Of a DNA stretch of 64,000 nucleotides, positions 19,150-28,563 are shown in pieces. The notes under the pieces were generated by a model, which saw only the letters and a list, made by a program, of their open reading frames with translations, did no database searches and had not been told where the DNA came from. Position numbers and translations under genes: made by a program. Position 1 is the stretch's first letter. Each line of letters starts with the position of its first letter. This stretch comes from Kordiimonas pumila (lineage in GTDB: Bacteria > Pseudomonadota > Alphaproteobacteria > Sphingomonadales > Kordiimonadaceae): contig NZ_CP061205.1 of NCBI RefSeq assembly GCF_015240255.1, positions 3,272,501 through 3,336,500 on the forward strand. Reading direction: 5' to 3'.

Positions 19150-20802
19150 ATGACCACGCATTCAGAAAACATCGTTTCAGTCAAAGGTCTTTCCCTTGGC
19201 TTTATGAGCGGCAACACGCTGACGCCTGTTATTCAAAAAGCTTCGCTAGACTTGGTCTCTGGCCGTACAACAGCTTTAATCGGCGAATCTGGGTCAGGCA
19301 AAACACTACTTGCAAAAGCGCTGGTAAACCTTGTGCCCAAGTCATGTAAAATTACGGAGGGAGAAATCTGGTGGCACGGGGAAAACCTGTTATCAGAAAA
19401 CGCTTCTATAAGTCGTGAACAGCTACGCGGTAAAAAAATCGCTTTTATTTTTCAAGAGCCGTTATCAAGCCTGAACCCGGCACTTAAAATCGGCATTCAG
19501 CTTACAGAAGGGTTATCCGAACATTCAGGCATAGACAAAAGTGCGGCGCATGCTGCGGCTATCGATATGTTGAACCGGGTAAAAATCAATAACCCTGACG
19601 TTATTATGAAGGCGTATCCGCACGAGCTTTCCGGCGGTATGCGCCAGCGTGTTATGATCGCATCCGCACTTATCATGCAGCCAGATGTTCTAATAGCGGA
19701 CGAACCCACCACGGCCCTTGATATGGTTATTCGGGATGAAATCCTTGGGTTAATGACCCAACTTGCCACAGAAATGGGCGCCGCTGTGCTGATAATTTCA
19801 CACGACCTGGGTGCTGTTGCAAGGCTCGCTGATACCATAAGCGTGATGCAGAAAGGCATGATCGTAGAAACCGGCACAAAAGATATTTTACTGTCTGCTG
19901 CCAAACACCCTTATACGCAAAAGCTCTTAAGCGCTATTCCACAGCCTGATGAAAGCATGGAATTTGACAATAAAAGCGTCCCAAAACCACTTCTAAGCGT
20001 TGAAAACCTAGAAGTTTCTTTCAAGAGCAAACGCATCCTGCCCTTTCTAAACACCGTCCATATGGCTGTTAAGGATGTGTCCTTCACCGTTGCTGCTGGT
20101 GAAACACTCGCAATTATTGGTGAATCTGGTTCAGGGAAAACCACCGTTGCACGCACGGTTGCTGGCCTGCAAGCCCAAACCGCTGGTACTGTTGCTTTTG
20201 ATGGTGGCTATAGCAGCGCCTTTGAATATGCTAAAACCAGCAGACTACAATATATTTTCCAAGATCCAGCTGGCGCCTTAAACCCCCGTATTAGAATTGG
20301 AAAATCCATTGAAGAGAGCTTGCTCCCTTTAAGGATGACAGCACAAGAGCGACAAACACGCATTCAGGAAGCCCTTGAGCAGGTTGGCATGCCCGCCGAT
20401 ACTATTCTGCGCTTTCCGCATCAGCTTTCCGGGGGCCAGCGTCAGCGTGTGTGCATCGCACGAGCCATTGCCCCAAAACCAGACTTTATTATTGCAGACG
20501 AGCCGGTTTCAGCCCTTGATCTTACAATTCAGAAGCAGGTACTGGATCTATTTCTAACCCTAAAACAGGAAATGCAGTTTGCCTGCCTGTTTATTTCGCA
20601 TGATCTTGGCGTTGTAGAGCATATCGCCGACAGGGTGGGTGTTTTACTGAACGGAAAACTGGTTGAAATTGGCCCATCAAGCCAAATCTTTAACGCGCCC
20701 AAGCACCCCTACACCCAGCAATTGCTGGCTGCAACACCGTACCTGAAAAAATCTAATAAAGGCTATGCACTGGCACGTCGCTACTGCATGACAGAAACCT
20801 AA
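19150..20802 (+). CDS. Fused double ATPase of a peptide-type ABC importer (DppD-DppF fusion)
   Basis: This 550-residue protein holds two complete ABC ATPase domains. The first has Walker A GESGSGKT (about 45-52), signature LSGGMRQR (about 160) and Walker B VLIADEPTTALD. The second has Walker A GESGSGKT (about 323-330), signature LSGGQRQR (about 425) and Walker B FIIADEPVSALD. The C-terminal oligopeptide-type extension after each domain (KHPYTQKLLSAIP, KHPYTQQLLAATP) is characteristic of Dpp/Opp ATPases. The fused form is like GsiA/YejF. It supplies the ATPases missing from the binding protein and permease operon at 6223-9604, about 9.5 kb away. The first ATG follows an AGGATAGCAT leader. Confidence 0.92.
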   Translation: MTTHSENIVSVKGLSLGFMSGNTLTPVIQKASLDLVSGRTTALIGESGSGKTLLAKALVNLVPKSCKITEGEIWWHGENLLSENASISREQLRGKKIAFIFQEPLSSLNPALKIGIQLTEGLSEHSGIDKSAAHAAAIDMLNRVKINNPDVIMKAYPHELSGGMRQRVMIASALIMQPDVLIADEPTTALDMVIRDEILGLMTQLATEMGAAVLIISHDLGAVARLADTISVMQKGMIVETGTKDILLSAAKHPYTQKLLSAIPQPDESMEFDNKSVPKPLLSVENLEVSFKSKRILPFLNTVHMAVKDVSFTVAAGETLAIIGESGSGKTTVARTVAGLQAQTAGTVAFDGGYSSAFEYAKTSRLQYIFQDPAGALNPRIRIGKSIEESLLPLRMTAQERQTRIQEALEQVGMPADTILRFPHQLSGGQRQRVCIARAIAPKPDFIIADEPVSALDLTIQKQVLDLFLTLKQEMQFACLFISHDLGVVEHIADRVGVLLNGKLVEIGPSSQIFNAPKHPYTQQLLAATPYLKKSNKGYALARRYCMTET

Positions 20803-20819
20803 AACCAGCAGGATAGATT

Positions 20820-21677
20820 ATGACATCCAAAATCGAGCAAAAACAAAAGCTAAACGAAGTGTACCACTCAGGTGTTACCACCATATACAGCGCCCGTGCT
20901 GACCGCCGTTTTTGTTATACGCTTTATGTACCGCGACGCCTTGCCCAAATGGATCGTAGCAAGACCACTATTTTAGTTTCTGTGCATGGCACCCTAAGGA
21001 TGCAATCCCAGTACCGCGACATGTTTGCAGAGTTTGCGGAATATAATAATTGTATCGTTCTGGCTCCCTTATTCCCCGCCAATGTACTTGGTGACGGTAA
21101 TATGAGTGGGTACAAATTCATGCGCGAACAGGATATTCGCTATGACCTGATCGTGCTGGACATGGCCCGTGAAGTAGCCGAAAAATATAGCGTGTCAGAT
21201 GAAAAGCTCTTTATGTTTGGCTTTTCAGGCGGCGGCCACTTTACCCACCGCTTTACCCTTTTACACCCAGACCGTATTAAAGCCGCCTCCGTTGGTGCGC
21301 CCGGTGTTGTAACACTCGCAGACCCGGATAAACCCTGGTGGGTGGGTACAAAAGGCGCTGAAGAAATAGTAGGCCAAGCTGTTGACCTGTCAAAACTGAA
21401 AGGCAAACCCATACACTTTGTTATTGGCGCCGCTGACCGCGAAACATGGGAAATCACCATTGAGGAAGGCGATAGCTGTTATATGCCCGGCATTAACGAT
21501 AGCGGCGAAAGCCGACAAGAGCGTATTCGTAGCTTAAAAGCATCCTTTGCCCGCCACGGCGCTTTAACCAAACTGGATGCTGTCGACGATGTAACCCATG
21601 AAGTTGAACTGGTCATACATAAAACCCGCGAATTTTTTGCCGATGTTTTGAATGGCACCTATATCCCGGACGTATAA
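20820..21677 (+). CDS. Alpha/beta hydrolase (depolymerase/esterase-like)
   Basis: This 285-residue hydrolase has the nucleophile motif GFSGGG (Ser136) and a C-terminal His in DDVTHEVE. It lacks an obvious signal peptide, so it is probably cytoplasmic. The fold resembles the PHB-depolymerase/feruloyl-esterase-like group. It lies 17 bases after the double ATPase gene with AGGAT before its ATG, so it is co-transcribed and probably acts on the product that the ABC importer delivers. The substrate is unknown. Confidence 0.78.
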   Translation: MTSKIEQKQKLNEVYHSGVTTIYSARADRRFCYTLYVPRRLAQMDRSKTTILVSVHGTLRMQSQYRDMFAEFAEYNNCIVLAPLFPANVLGDGNMSGYKFMREQDIRYDLIVLDMAREVAEKYSVSDEKLFMFGFSGGGHFTHRFTLLHPDRIKAASVGAPGVVTLADPDKPWWVGTKGAEEIVGQAVDLSKLKGKPIHFVIGAADRETWEITIEEGDSCYMPGINDSGESRQERIRSLKASFARHGALTKLDAVDDVTHEVELVIHKTREFFADVLNGTYIPDV

Positions 21678-21693
21678 ATCCCCCTTGATCACC

Positions 21694-21727
21694 AAAAAAG
21701 GCCCCCTAAGCTCAGGGGGCCTTTTTT
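21694..21727. terminator. Strong bidirectional terminator
   Basis: AAAAAAGGCCCCCT and AGGGGGCCTTTTTT form a long GC-rich stem with a seven-base loop between convergent genes. Confidence 0.9.
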
Positions 21728-21744
21728 GTAATGCGTTCTAGACC

Positions 21745-22866
21745 TTAATAATCAAGGCTATATTCTGTATAATTGACCTGCAGATAAGGGCTGGGTGCCA
21801 CCCACATCTTACGGTCCATTGTATCCATAATGATGCTGGCAACAGTGCCAGAAAGATTTCCACCAGGACGTGCTTTTGGCGTGCGTAGTACAGCATCAGG
21901 CGTACCAAAAGTATCAGTAAAGGCTTCCTTAAAGGTATCAATCGTTATCTTGCCGTGATTTGCCATCATATGATCTAGAACCCGCTGGTCACGGTAAAGC
22001 GATTCTGGGCAACGCCGAAGGCCGATATCCAGTATTTTACTGCGCGCCACAGGGCATTTAAAATGGTTAGCATGCACCAAAAGGCCATTTTCAGGCTGCA
22101 GCCAGAAAGTTTCACCCGGTGTTGCTTCAAGAATACTACCAACACCTGCTGGGTGGCTAAGCGTTAGGCTATGCGAAAAAGAGATATCGCCGTTTAAAAC
22201 GGCATCAAGCCCACCTGCAAAACTATTTGAAAGCAGCATGCGGCGACGAATAAGCGGGTTTGGCGTCCCAATATTACCACAGTCCTTATCGCATTGCAGG
22301 CCATTAACGGTAAGTGCAAGGCCGCTACCATTCATACCGTGCCGCGCAAGCTGCCCAGCTTCAACAAAGGTCAAAATATCAGGGCCATTATCATTTTCAA
22401 TTCGCAGCACCACAGCACAGGCTGCACATTTTGGGTTCCAGTCCCAGTTTTGACCGTGAATTACATGACCATTTGCCGTTGCCGAAGGCAGGGCAAGCGC
22501 TGAGGTGCATTCCTCCTGCATATCAGTTTCAGACTTTTCGTCCAGTTCGTTATCACGCCAAAAAATAATCTCTGTGCGAGCATTTATCGCAATGATCGCT
22601 TCAACAGGCTGATTAGAGCCTTTAGCGATACCCTTAATTTCCGCCAGCATGTCAGCATCAAATTTTTCAACCGCGGGCAGGAAGCGTCCAGCAATTTTCA
22701 TTGCTTGCGCCCAGTTTATACCAACACGGCCAAATGCCTCGCGGTAAATGTCAAGCGCTATAGCAATGCGATCTCCCGCTTGTTTGCCATAACTTATACC
22801 GCGTTCCTCAGGCCCACCCGAAACGTGGATCAGCGGTACGGGTGATGTTAAATCCAGTTCACTCAT
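21745..22866 (-). CDS. C45-family (AAT-like) acyltransferase/peptidase
   Basis: This is an N-terminal-nucleophile hydrolase of about 373 residues, in the family of acyl-CoA:6-aminopenicillanate acyltransferase. The phrase QEECTSALALPSATANGHV places the autocatalytic Cys (about residue 120 from the chosen start) and GQNWDWNP follows, both diagnostic of peptidase family C45. Members cleave or transfer acyl groups on amides and undergo self-processing at the Cys. The Met at 22866 gives a normal family N-terminus (IHVSGGPEERGISYGKQ). With the Tat amidase and esterases of this island it suggests degradation of an acylated amide or peptide-like ligand. The actual substrate cannot be named. Confidence 0.83.
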   Translation of the reverse strand: MSELDLTSPVPLIHVSGGPEERGISYGKQAGDRIAIALDIYREAFGRVGINWAQAMKIAGRFLPAVEKFDADMLAEIKGIAKGSNQPVEAIIAINARTEIIFWRDNELDEKSETDMQEECTSALALPSATANGHVIHGQNWDWNPKCAACAVVLRIENDNGPDILTFVEAGQLARHGMNGSGLALTVNGLQCDKDCGNIGTPNPLIRRRMLLSNSFAGGLDAVLNGDISFSHSLTLSHPAGVGSILEATPGETFWLQPENGLLVHANHFKCPVARSKILDIGLRRCPESLYRDQRVLDHMMANHGKITIDTFKEAFTDTFGTPDAVLRTPKARPGGNLSGTVASIIMDTMDRKMWVAPSPYLQVNYTEYSLDY

Positions 22867-22980
22867 AAACAACCTGCTAGACTTCATTGGTAGCGACACA
22901 AAACATACCGCTGCTGCGAGTTCCCACAACGGGAAGACTCTCTTTCATCCTTTGGATGACGAAGCTGCAGAAAAAACCCG

Positions 22981-23006
22981 TAAAAAAAGAGGCCCAAAGG
23001 CCTCTT
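22981..23006 (-). terminator. Terminator after the OprB-type porin gene
   Basis: AAGAGGCC (22987-22994) pairs with GGCCTCTT (22999-23006). On the minus strand the stem is followed by a run of T residues, 29 bases past the porin stop. Confidence 0.8.
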
Positions 23007-23034
23007 AATTATTCTATATTATCCTGTATTCGCC

Positions 23035-24171
23035 TTATGGCAGGGTAAAGGTTGTCCGTATACCAAAAGCAAGCGCATTCTTTGCACCCTCAAACGGGTT
23101 CACAATATACTGAACATCCGGCTGAATGCTGAACCAGTCATTCACATCAAGCTGATATGTTAGTTCAATTGCAATTTCCCTGTCAGGAGCAAAGGGCACC
23201 AGTTGCTGATACTCCTTTGATGTTTCAGCCCATGCAAAGGCCAAACCAACAGCATCAGCTTTTTCTGGGGCAAACACACCTTGCATGCGCACACCAGCAG
23301 AGTAAAAGGCTGAAAAAGCATTGATAGCACTATCTGCAACACCAACACGGCCGAAAATATACAGCCCATTTTCACCGTCAGCACCGCTTATCTGTGCTTC
23401 ACCGCGCAGATAGTAACCGTCATTACTATCACTTACAGTCCCGGCATGGGTTTCAAAGTCTGCCGTGTAGCGCCAGTAACCAGCTAGCACCTTTGCCCTC
23501 GGCAGATGATATTCAAGCTCGCTAATACTAAAGGCACCATCACCGTTACCAAGCTTGATGGTGGTTTTCTTTAAGTGATCAGGATCACCCGGTACGCCGT
23601 CAATAAGGGCCGTCCGAATGATCAACTCGTCCGTAAGTGCTGCCTGAAACCGCACACCAAGTGCCGTTATCGGAAAAATGGAAGGGCCGTTCTCACCCGT
23701 TTGCCCAATATCACTACCAATACCGTGCGCACTGCCCAGAAACATGCCAGAGGAATCGAGCACGTCAAATTCGGCGTTTGTGTCTAGAAGGCCTGCTTTA
23801 ATAGAGATGCTGTCTGTTAGATGTTGCTCAAGCCATACTTCATATGCGCGGGCAGCTCTCACCGGGGCCTCAATGTTGCTGATTACTTGCGCATCGCCCA
23901 CATGATTACCTGCAAAGGATTGCCCGTTATTATAAAGACCAGACAGGTATATTGTCGTGCCTGTGCTTTCCCAGCTTTTCTCAAGGCCTGCATAAAGGTT
24001 GTCTAGATATTCAAACCCCTTGTCATTCCCGCCAGATGCAAGGCCCCAAACTTCAGCCGTATAGGCAAGCTCAAACGACAGGCTGTCATCATTAGCAAAA
24101 AGAGATTCAGGCATTGCAACAACGCCAGCAAGAGCATACAGCGACTGTTTGACACGTGCAGTATTCAACAT
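23035..24171 (-). CDS. OprB-family carbohydrate-type porin
   Basis: This outer-membrane porin of about 378 residues has a signal peptide (ESLFAND) and a body with alternating aromatic beta-strand pattern ending in FGIRTTFTLP. The phrases AYEVWLEQHLTDSISIKAGLLDTNAEFDVLDSSGMFLGSAHG match OprB family members, which admit sugars and other small solutes; I cite them as short pieces. GGGAGG before the Met at 24171 supports that start over the upstream Met at 24195. It is monocistronic with its own terminator. Specificity is unknown. Confidence 0.82.
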   Translation of the reverse strand: MLNTARVKQSLYALAGVVAMPESLFANDDSLSFELAYTAEVWGLASGGNDKGFEYLDNLYAGLEKSWESTGTTIYLSGLYNNGQSFAGNHVGDAQVISNIEAPVRAARAYEVWLEQHLTDSISIKAGLLDTNAEFDVLDSSGMFLGSAHGIGSDIGQTGENGPSIFPITALGVRFQAALTDELIIRTALIDGVPGDPDHLKKTTIKLGNGDGAFSISELEYHLPRAKVLAGYWRYTADFETHAGTVSDSNDGYYLRGEAQISGADGENGLYIFGRVGVADSAINAFSAFYSAGVRMQGVFAPEKADAVGLAFAWAETSKEYQQLVPFAPDREIAIELTYQLDVNDWFSIQPDVQYIVNPFEGAKNALAFGIRTTFTLP

Positions 24172-24454
24172 ACACACCTCCCAGCCCTTTTCCATGCCCG
24201 CAGATACGTCATTGATACTGTTATATGTGAAAAATAATATAGGGCAGCCACCAGCAAAGCTGGTGTCTTGCAGTTTTTCATTGTGTCACCTCTTGTAAAA
24301 GTGCCTGACAGCACACAAAATTTTACGGAATTCTCTCAAAACGCACTGTTTGGCCCTGGCGCTTAGAGAAAATGTCCGTAAATTGAAGACTACCCGTATT
24401 TATGTGTTCCTTCAAGTATTTGAAGGAACACAATTTGTTTATCCGAGGTATTTA

Positions 24455-25774
24455 TTACCAGCGAACCTGCGCTCGCATACCGTATGCACGGCCACTTTCG
24501 GTTAAAGCACCTTTTGCAGAAAAATCTACAGCGTTTAACATGAAGCGAACCGCATCTGTTGGATACCAGTTAATACCCAGCGTCAGGTTATCACCGTATG
24601 TGCCTTGGCCAGCGTCAGAAAGATCAATCCGGCTATAGCGTGCAGCAAGTTCAAAAGCACCCATGCCACCTTCACCAACCGGATTAAACGGTTTTAGTTT
24701 ACCGAAATAGCCTTTACCAGCACTGTAAGGCCTGCTTTCCCCTGTTAGGAAATAGCTAACCTGCCCAGAATAACCATCAAATGATTGATCCCCTGTTGAA
24801 CTTGAAGTCTCTAGCACACTATATTCAAACTGGGCAGAAACAGGCCCTAAAACACCCGCGATCTCAGCGTTACCGTAACGATAGCTTTCTGCGATCAATG
24901 TGCCACTATCAAATGGCTTGAAGCTATCGTTCCTGATCTCAGGCCTATCACCCATACTAAGGACATCATCATCTTCATTACGGTAGTAAGCATCCAGACC
25001 AACGTGAAGAAGTTTACCCTCTTCCAGAATAGGTGCCCAAGTTACACGGCCATTAAAGCCCCAGCCATCTTTGTTAGCATCGCCGCTATTTGCACTACCG
25101 GCAAAAACACCAAACTGACCACTCCAGTTTGAGCCGCTTTGAAGCACAGAAACACCCATTTTACCGCCAGCGCCGACTTCAAAAATGTTAGAAACCATAT
25201 GGCGTTCCATAAAGGTTACGTCCAAGTCGCTCGTTGCAGACTCAAGGGAGTGGTACACTTTATGGAAACCAAATGTAACCGCTGTATTAGGGCTAAACTT
25301 GTAGCGCAGATATGTATCATCAAGCTTTACAGAATCGCCGCCTGCAAAATCAGCCTCAATCTGATACTCAAAATTACCGGGAAGTGTTCCCTGAACACCA
25401 AGACGCGCCCGACGAAAGCTACTACCATCATTATAGGAGCGACCACCGTCATTTTGATCATAAAATACAGTGTCATATTCTATGCGACCACGCGGCTTGA
25501 TTGTAAAACCTGTTTCTTTACTTTCTGTCGCTGAAGCCGGCGTTGCTGGAGCTGCTGACGAAGCACTCGCAACCGTGCGGGCTTCCCCTGAAACAGCAAC
25601 TGCTTTTACGCTGCTTTTTTCTTCAAGTTGCGCCAGTCTTGCTTTCAGTTCGGCTAGTTCTGCCGCCTGCTGCATAACAATTTTGCGAAGTTCTAGGTCT
25701 GTTTCACTATCCGCCATTGCTGACGCTGAAATTGCCATTGCAAGGGGCATGGCTATGGCTGTTCTATACCGCAT
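24455..25774 (-). CDS. OprO/OprP-type (phosphate-selective-like) porin
   Basis: This porin of about 439 residues starts with a signal peptide (ASAMADS), followed by a short coiled coil (ELRKIVMQQAAELAELKARL, about 27-46) that likely makes a trimeric periplasmic stalk. The barrel includes RGRIEYDTVFYDQNDGG and the end YGMRAQVRW with terminal aromatic Trp, as in phosphate-selective porins O and P. A GTG at 25795 could also start the frame, but the ATG at 25774 opens a better signal peptide; its ribosome site (GAAAGG) is rather distant. True phosphate specificity is not shown, since related porins are upregulated in many catabolic settings. Confidence 0.82.
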   Translation of the reverse strand: MRYRTAIAMPLAMAISASAMADSETDLELRKIVMQQAAELAELKARLAQLEEKSSVKAVAVSGEARTVASASSAAPATPASATESKETGFTIKPRGRIEYDTVFYDQNDGGRSYNDGSSFRRARLGVQGTLPGNFEYQIEADFAGGDSVKLDDTYLRYKFSPNTAVTFGFHKVYHSLESATSDLDVTFMERHMVSNIFEVGAGGKMGVSVLQSGSNWSGQFGVFAGSANSGDANKDGWGFNGRVTWAPILEEGKLLHVGLDAYYRNEDDDVLSMGDRPEIRNDSFKPFDSGTLIAESYRYGNAEIAGVLGPVSAQFEYSVLETSSSTGDQSFDGYSGQVSYFLTGESRPYSAGKGYFGKLKPFNPVGEGGMGAFELAARYSRIDLSDAGQGTYGDNLTLGINWYPTDAVRFMLNAVDFSAKGALTESGRAYGMRAQVRW

Positions 25775-26050
25775 TGTACTATTATTACCTTTCACACTTT
25801 TCTGACGTTTTAATAAAAACTGGCTTACCTGAAGTCCCAGCAGATCAAAGCGCCTTCTTTTTCTTGATGTTGGTATTTATAGTGCTGCTGACTGACAACT
25901 ACCTGATAATTGTAAAGTTCTTATGAAATTTTATAAAAATAGTGCATGTCTACAAACAGCATAAGAGAAGCTTCTTCTCTTAGTATACCTAACGAATATT
26001 ATACGGAAAAACCTTATAAGACCTTCGAAAATGGGCCATAAATATTGCTT

Positions 26051-26725
26051 TTATAGCTCAACATCACCAAAAGTGAGATAATCCCACATACGCTCTATTA
26101 TATGGCCATTTTCCGTGGCGCGGGCGAGACATTCTTCATGCGATAAAATAGGCGCATCACTCCCAGATCGAAGTGCTTCCATTTCCACACGACACATATC
26201 TTCAGCGTACCATGCCCACACAACAGCTCGTTCAATATCTGCCCCAGCTGTCACTAAGCCATTGCCGCGCATGATTACAGCTTTGCCGTCTGCCATAAGT
26301 TCCGCAACACCTTCAGCCTGTGGGTTTGAACGTACAAGTTGCACATCATCCCACATTGGAATAGCGGGGCTAAAATAACTACCAAATCCATGCCTTGGTT
26401 TTGCAATACCATGAAGCGCAGATAGCGCCATCACATTTTGCGGCATTGTACGGCAAACACTGTTCACATCCGGCCTGTTTCGATAAACATACTGGTGAAT
26501 CCGAACCTCGCCCAAAACACCCTCGGGCAATTCACCCTGAACCGGCACAACCGTGCCGATATCAGACGGTGTAATCAGCCCCATTGGTTTTGCAGTGCAA
26601 ACCAAAAAGTACTCAGCATCAAGACGCAGGCTACAGTGCCCATAAGCATGAACAAATCCGGCACGCGCCAACGCACGGGCTGCTATACGCACCTTTTTTT
26701 GCTGCTCAGATGATACTGTTACCAT
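26051..26725 (-). CDS. Class II aldolase/adducin-like protein lacking the metal His triad
   Basis: This 224-residue protein has the class II aldolase fold signature (GHCSLRL, GEVRIHQYVYRNRPDVNSV, IMRGNGLVTAG). In fuculose aldolase numbering, Glu73 is kept, but the zinc ligands His92, His94 and His155 correspond to Arg92, Met94 and Asn155 here; the numbering coincides without gaps. Classical zinc-dependent aldol cleavage is therefore unlikely. It is the last gene of the meta-cleavage operon, 36 bases after the decarboxylase gene. It may use another mechanism, have another metal site, or have a structural role. Start: GAGAG lies before the ATG. Confidence 0.8.
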   Translation of the reverse strand: MVTVSSEQQKKVRIAARALARAGFVHAYGHCSLRLDAEYFLVCTAKPMGLITPSDIGTVVPVQGELPEGVLGEVRIHQYVYRNRPDVNSVCRTMPQNVMALSALHGIAKPRHGFGSYFSPAIPMWDDVQLVRSNPQAEGVAELMADGKAVIMRGNGLVTAGADIERAVVWAWYAEDMCRVEMEALRSGSDAPILSHEECLARATENGHIIERMWDYLTFGDVEL

Positions 26726-26761
26726 AATGATATTCTCTCTTTAGCGACGACATATAACCTT

Positions 26762-27532
26762 TTACGCGGCCTCTACCGTAAATCCAACACGACCAAGGCC
26801 TTCAAGTTCTGCCGCAACTGAAACGCCGGGCTTCAAGGCTTCCGCCGCAGTTGCACCACCAGTTAGTACAATCTGGCCCGCCTCAAGGCTTTCGCCGCGT
26901 TCTGCAAGCATCCGCGCCGCTGTAACCAAAGAACGCACTGGATTACCGAGCACAGCCGCTGTTGAGCCAATTTGCACGGGCTTGCCGTCGAATGACAGTA
27001 TCATACCAAGGTTCGATGGGTCTTCCGGTTTTAAGCGCCAGTTACCCAGTACAAAACCAGAAGAAGAAGAATTATCAGCAACCACATCAATCAGGCTGAA
27101 TTTGAAATTTTCATAGCGGCTATCAATGATCTCGATCGCGGGCGCTACAGCTTCCACTGCAGCATAAGCCTCCACCATACCAACGCGGCCAGAAAGCGGG
27201 CGTTTCAAAAGCAGGGCCAGTTCTGGCTCAACACGAGGGTGTACATAGTGTTTCACATTCATGAAACCACCGTCTTCAACCACCATACCATCAGTAAGCT
27301 TACCGTAGATCAGGTCATCAACGCCCATTTGAATTGCTTTGGCCCTGCTGGTGAAGCCCATTTTATAACCAATGTGCTTTTCACCGCGCGCGATGCGCCT
27401 ACGAATACTGGCTTCCTGAATACTGTAAGCGTCAAAAAGGGAAAGCCCCTCTTTTTCAGCAAGCTGAGGAATAGCTTTTGCATTAAAAGCGGCGCTATCA
27501 ACCACTTTTGCCAGTGCTTCAATATGTGCCAT
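26762..27532 (-). CDS. dmpH: 4-oxalocrotonate decarboxylase (DmpH/XylI type)
   Basis: This 256-residue enzyme of the FAH-like hydratase/decarboxylase superfamily converts 2-oxo-3-hexenedioate to 2-oxopent-4-enoate in the meta-cleavage pathway. Features include a GYKMGFTS segment near the N-terminus, RVEPELALLLKRPL with the metal Glu residues, and a conserved Val-Val-Ala-Asp-Asn stretch. Its paralogue in the operon (29492-30289) is the hydratase. I assign decarboxylase to this copy because it follows the aldolase gene, as dmpH follows dmpG in Pseudomonas. The two types are hard to separate by eye, so the pair could be swapped. Confidence 0.78.
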   Translation of the reverse strand: MAHIEALAKVVDSAAFNAKAIPQLAEKEGLSLFDAYSIQEASIRRRIARGEKHIGYKMGFTSRAKAIQMGVDDLIYGKLTDGMVVEDGGFMNVKHYVHPRVEPELALLLKRPLSGRVGMVEAYAAVEAVAPAIEIIDSRYENFKFSLIDVVADNSSSSGFVLGNWRLKPEDPSNLGMILSFDGKPVQIGSTAAVLGNPVRSLVTAARMLAERGESLEAGQIVLTGGATAAEALKPGVSVAAELEGLGRVGFTVEAA

Positions 27533-27534
27533 AA

Positions 27535-28563
27535 TCAGTTTACTCCCTCTTTTTGTGCCTTCAAATCAAGGGCAACATCAATGATCATATCTTCCTGACC
27601 GCCAACCATCTTGCGGCGGCCCAGTTCCACCAGAATATCCCGTACATCAAGCCCGTAGGCTGCAGCAGCACTCTCTGAATGCCGCAGAAAGCTTGAGTAC
27701 ACCCCAGCATAGCCAAGGGATAGGCTCTCGCGGTCTACACGTACTGGGCGGTCTTGTAGGGGCCGTACGATATCGTCCGCTGCATCCATAAGTGGGAACA
27801 GGCTACAGCCATGATTAAACCCAAGCTGATCCGCTGCGGCAATAAACACTTCAAGGGGTGCATTACCAGCCCCAGCTCCCATACCTGTGAGCGACGCATC
27901 AACACGAGTTGCGCCGTTTTGCACAGCTACAATCGAGTTTGCAACGCCAAGGGAAAGGTTGTGGTGCGCGTGAATGCCCGTTGTTGTCTCTGGTTTCAAG
28001 ACCTCATTAAAGGCCTGAAACCGTGCGGCGACACCGTCCATAAGCAAAGCACCGGCAGAATCTGTTACATAAACACACTGGGCACCATAACTTTCCATAA
28101 GTTTGGCCTGTTCAGCCAGCTTTTGAGGCTCCAGCATATGTGACATCATCAGGAAACCAGCCACATCCATACCCAGTTCACGGGCCTTTTCAATATGCTG
28201 TTTTGAGATATCTGCCTCTGAACAGTGCGTGGCAACACGAACAGAACGTGCCCCCGCATGGTACGCTTCTTTCAGGTCTTCAACGGTACCAATACCCGGT
28301 AACAACAGTGTTGCAACATTGGCATGTGTTAGCACATCAGATACAGCCTCAATCCACTCAAGGTCTGTATGCCGGCCAAAGCCATAATTAAAGCTACTAC
28401 CAGATAGGCCGTCGCCGTGAGCCACTTCAATACTGTCAACCTTTGCAGTATCCAGTGCCTTGGCAATCGCCACAACATTTTCAATTGAATACTGGTGCCG
28501 GATCGCATGCATCCCATCACGCAGAGTAACATCCTGAATATAAAGTTTGTGGTCTATACTCAT
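27535..28563 (-). CDS. dmpG: 4-hydroxy-2-oxovalerate aldolase
   Basis: This 342-residue class II metal aldolase splits 4-hydroxy-2-oxovalerate to pyruvate and acetaldehyde. [12 protein letters not shown] (from residue 15) holds the catalytic Arg and His, and [11 protein letters not shown] has the Mn-binding His198 and His200. A DmpG-type C-terminal domain ([17 protein letters not shown]) that contacts the dehydrogenase is present. Its start overlaps the dehydrogenase stop by four bases, matching the physical complex in which acetaldehyde is channelled to DmpF. Confidence 0.95.
   Translation of the reverse strand: MSIDHKLYIQDVTLRDGMHAIRHQYSIENVVAIAKALDTAKVDSIEVAHGDGLSGSSFNYGFGRHTDLEWIEAVSDVLTHANVATLLLPGIGTVEDLKEAYHAGARSVRVATHCSEADISKQHIEKARELGMDVAGFLMMSHMLEPQKLAEQAKLMESYGAQCVYVTDSAGALLMDGVAARFQAFNEVLKPETTTGIHAHHNLSLGVANSIVAVQNGATRVDASLTGMGAGAGNAPLEVFIAAADQLGFNHGCSLFPLMDAADDIVRPLQDRPVRVDRESLSLGYAGVYSSFLRHSESAAAAYGLDVRDILVELGRRKMVGGQEDMIIDVALDLKAQKEGVN

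Noticed and set aside
19497-19904. A 135-codon frame antisense to the double ATPase
   Set aside because: It mirrors the conserved ABC ATPase coding sequence and shows no independent features.
25139-25805. Open frames opposite the OprP-type porin gene
   Set aside because: They are antisense to a clear porin with a normal signal peptide and barrel end, and encode nothing recognisable.
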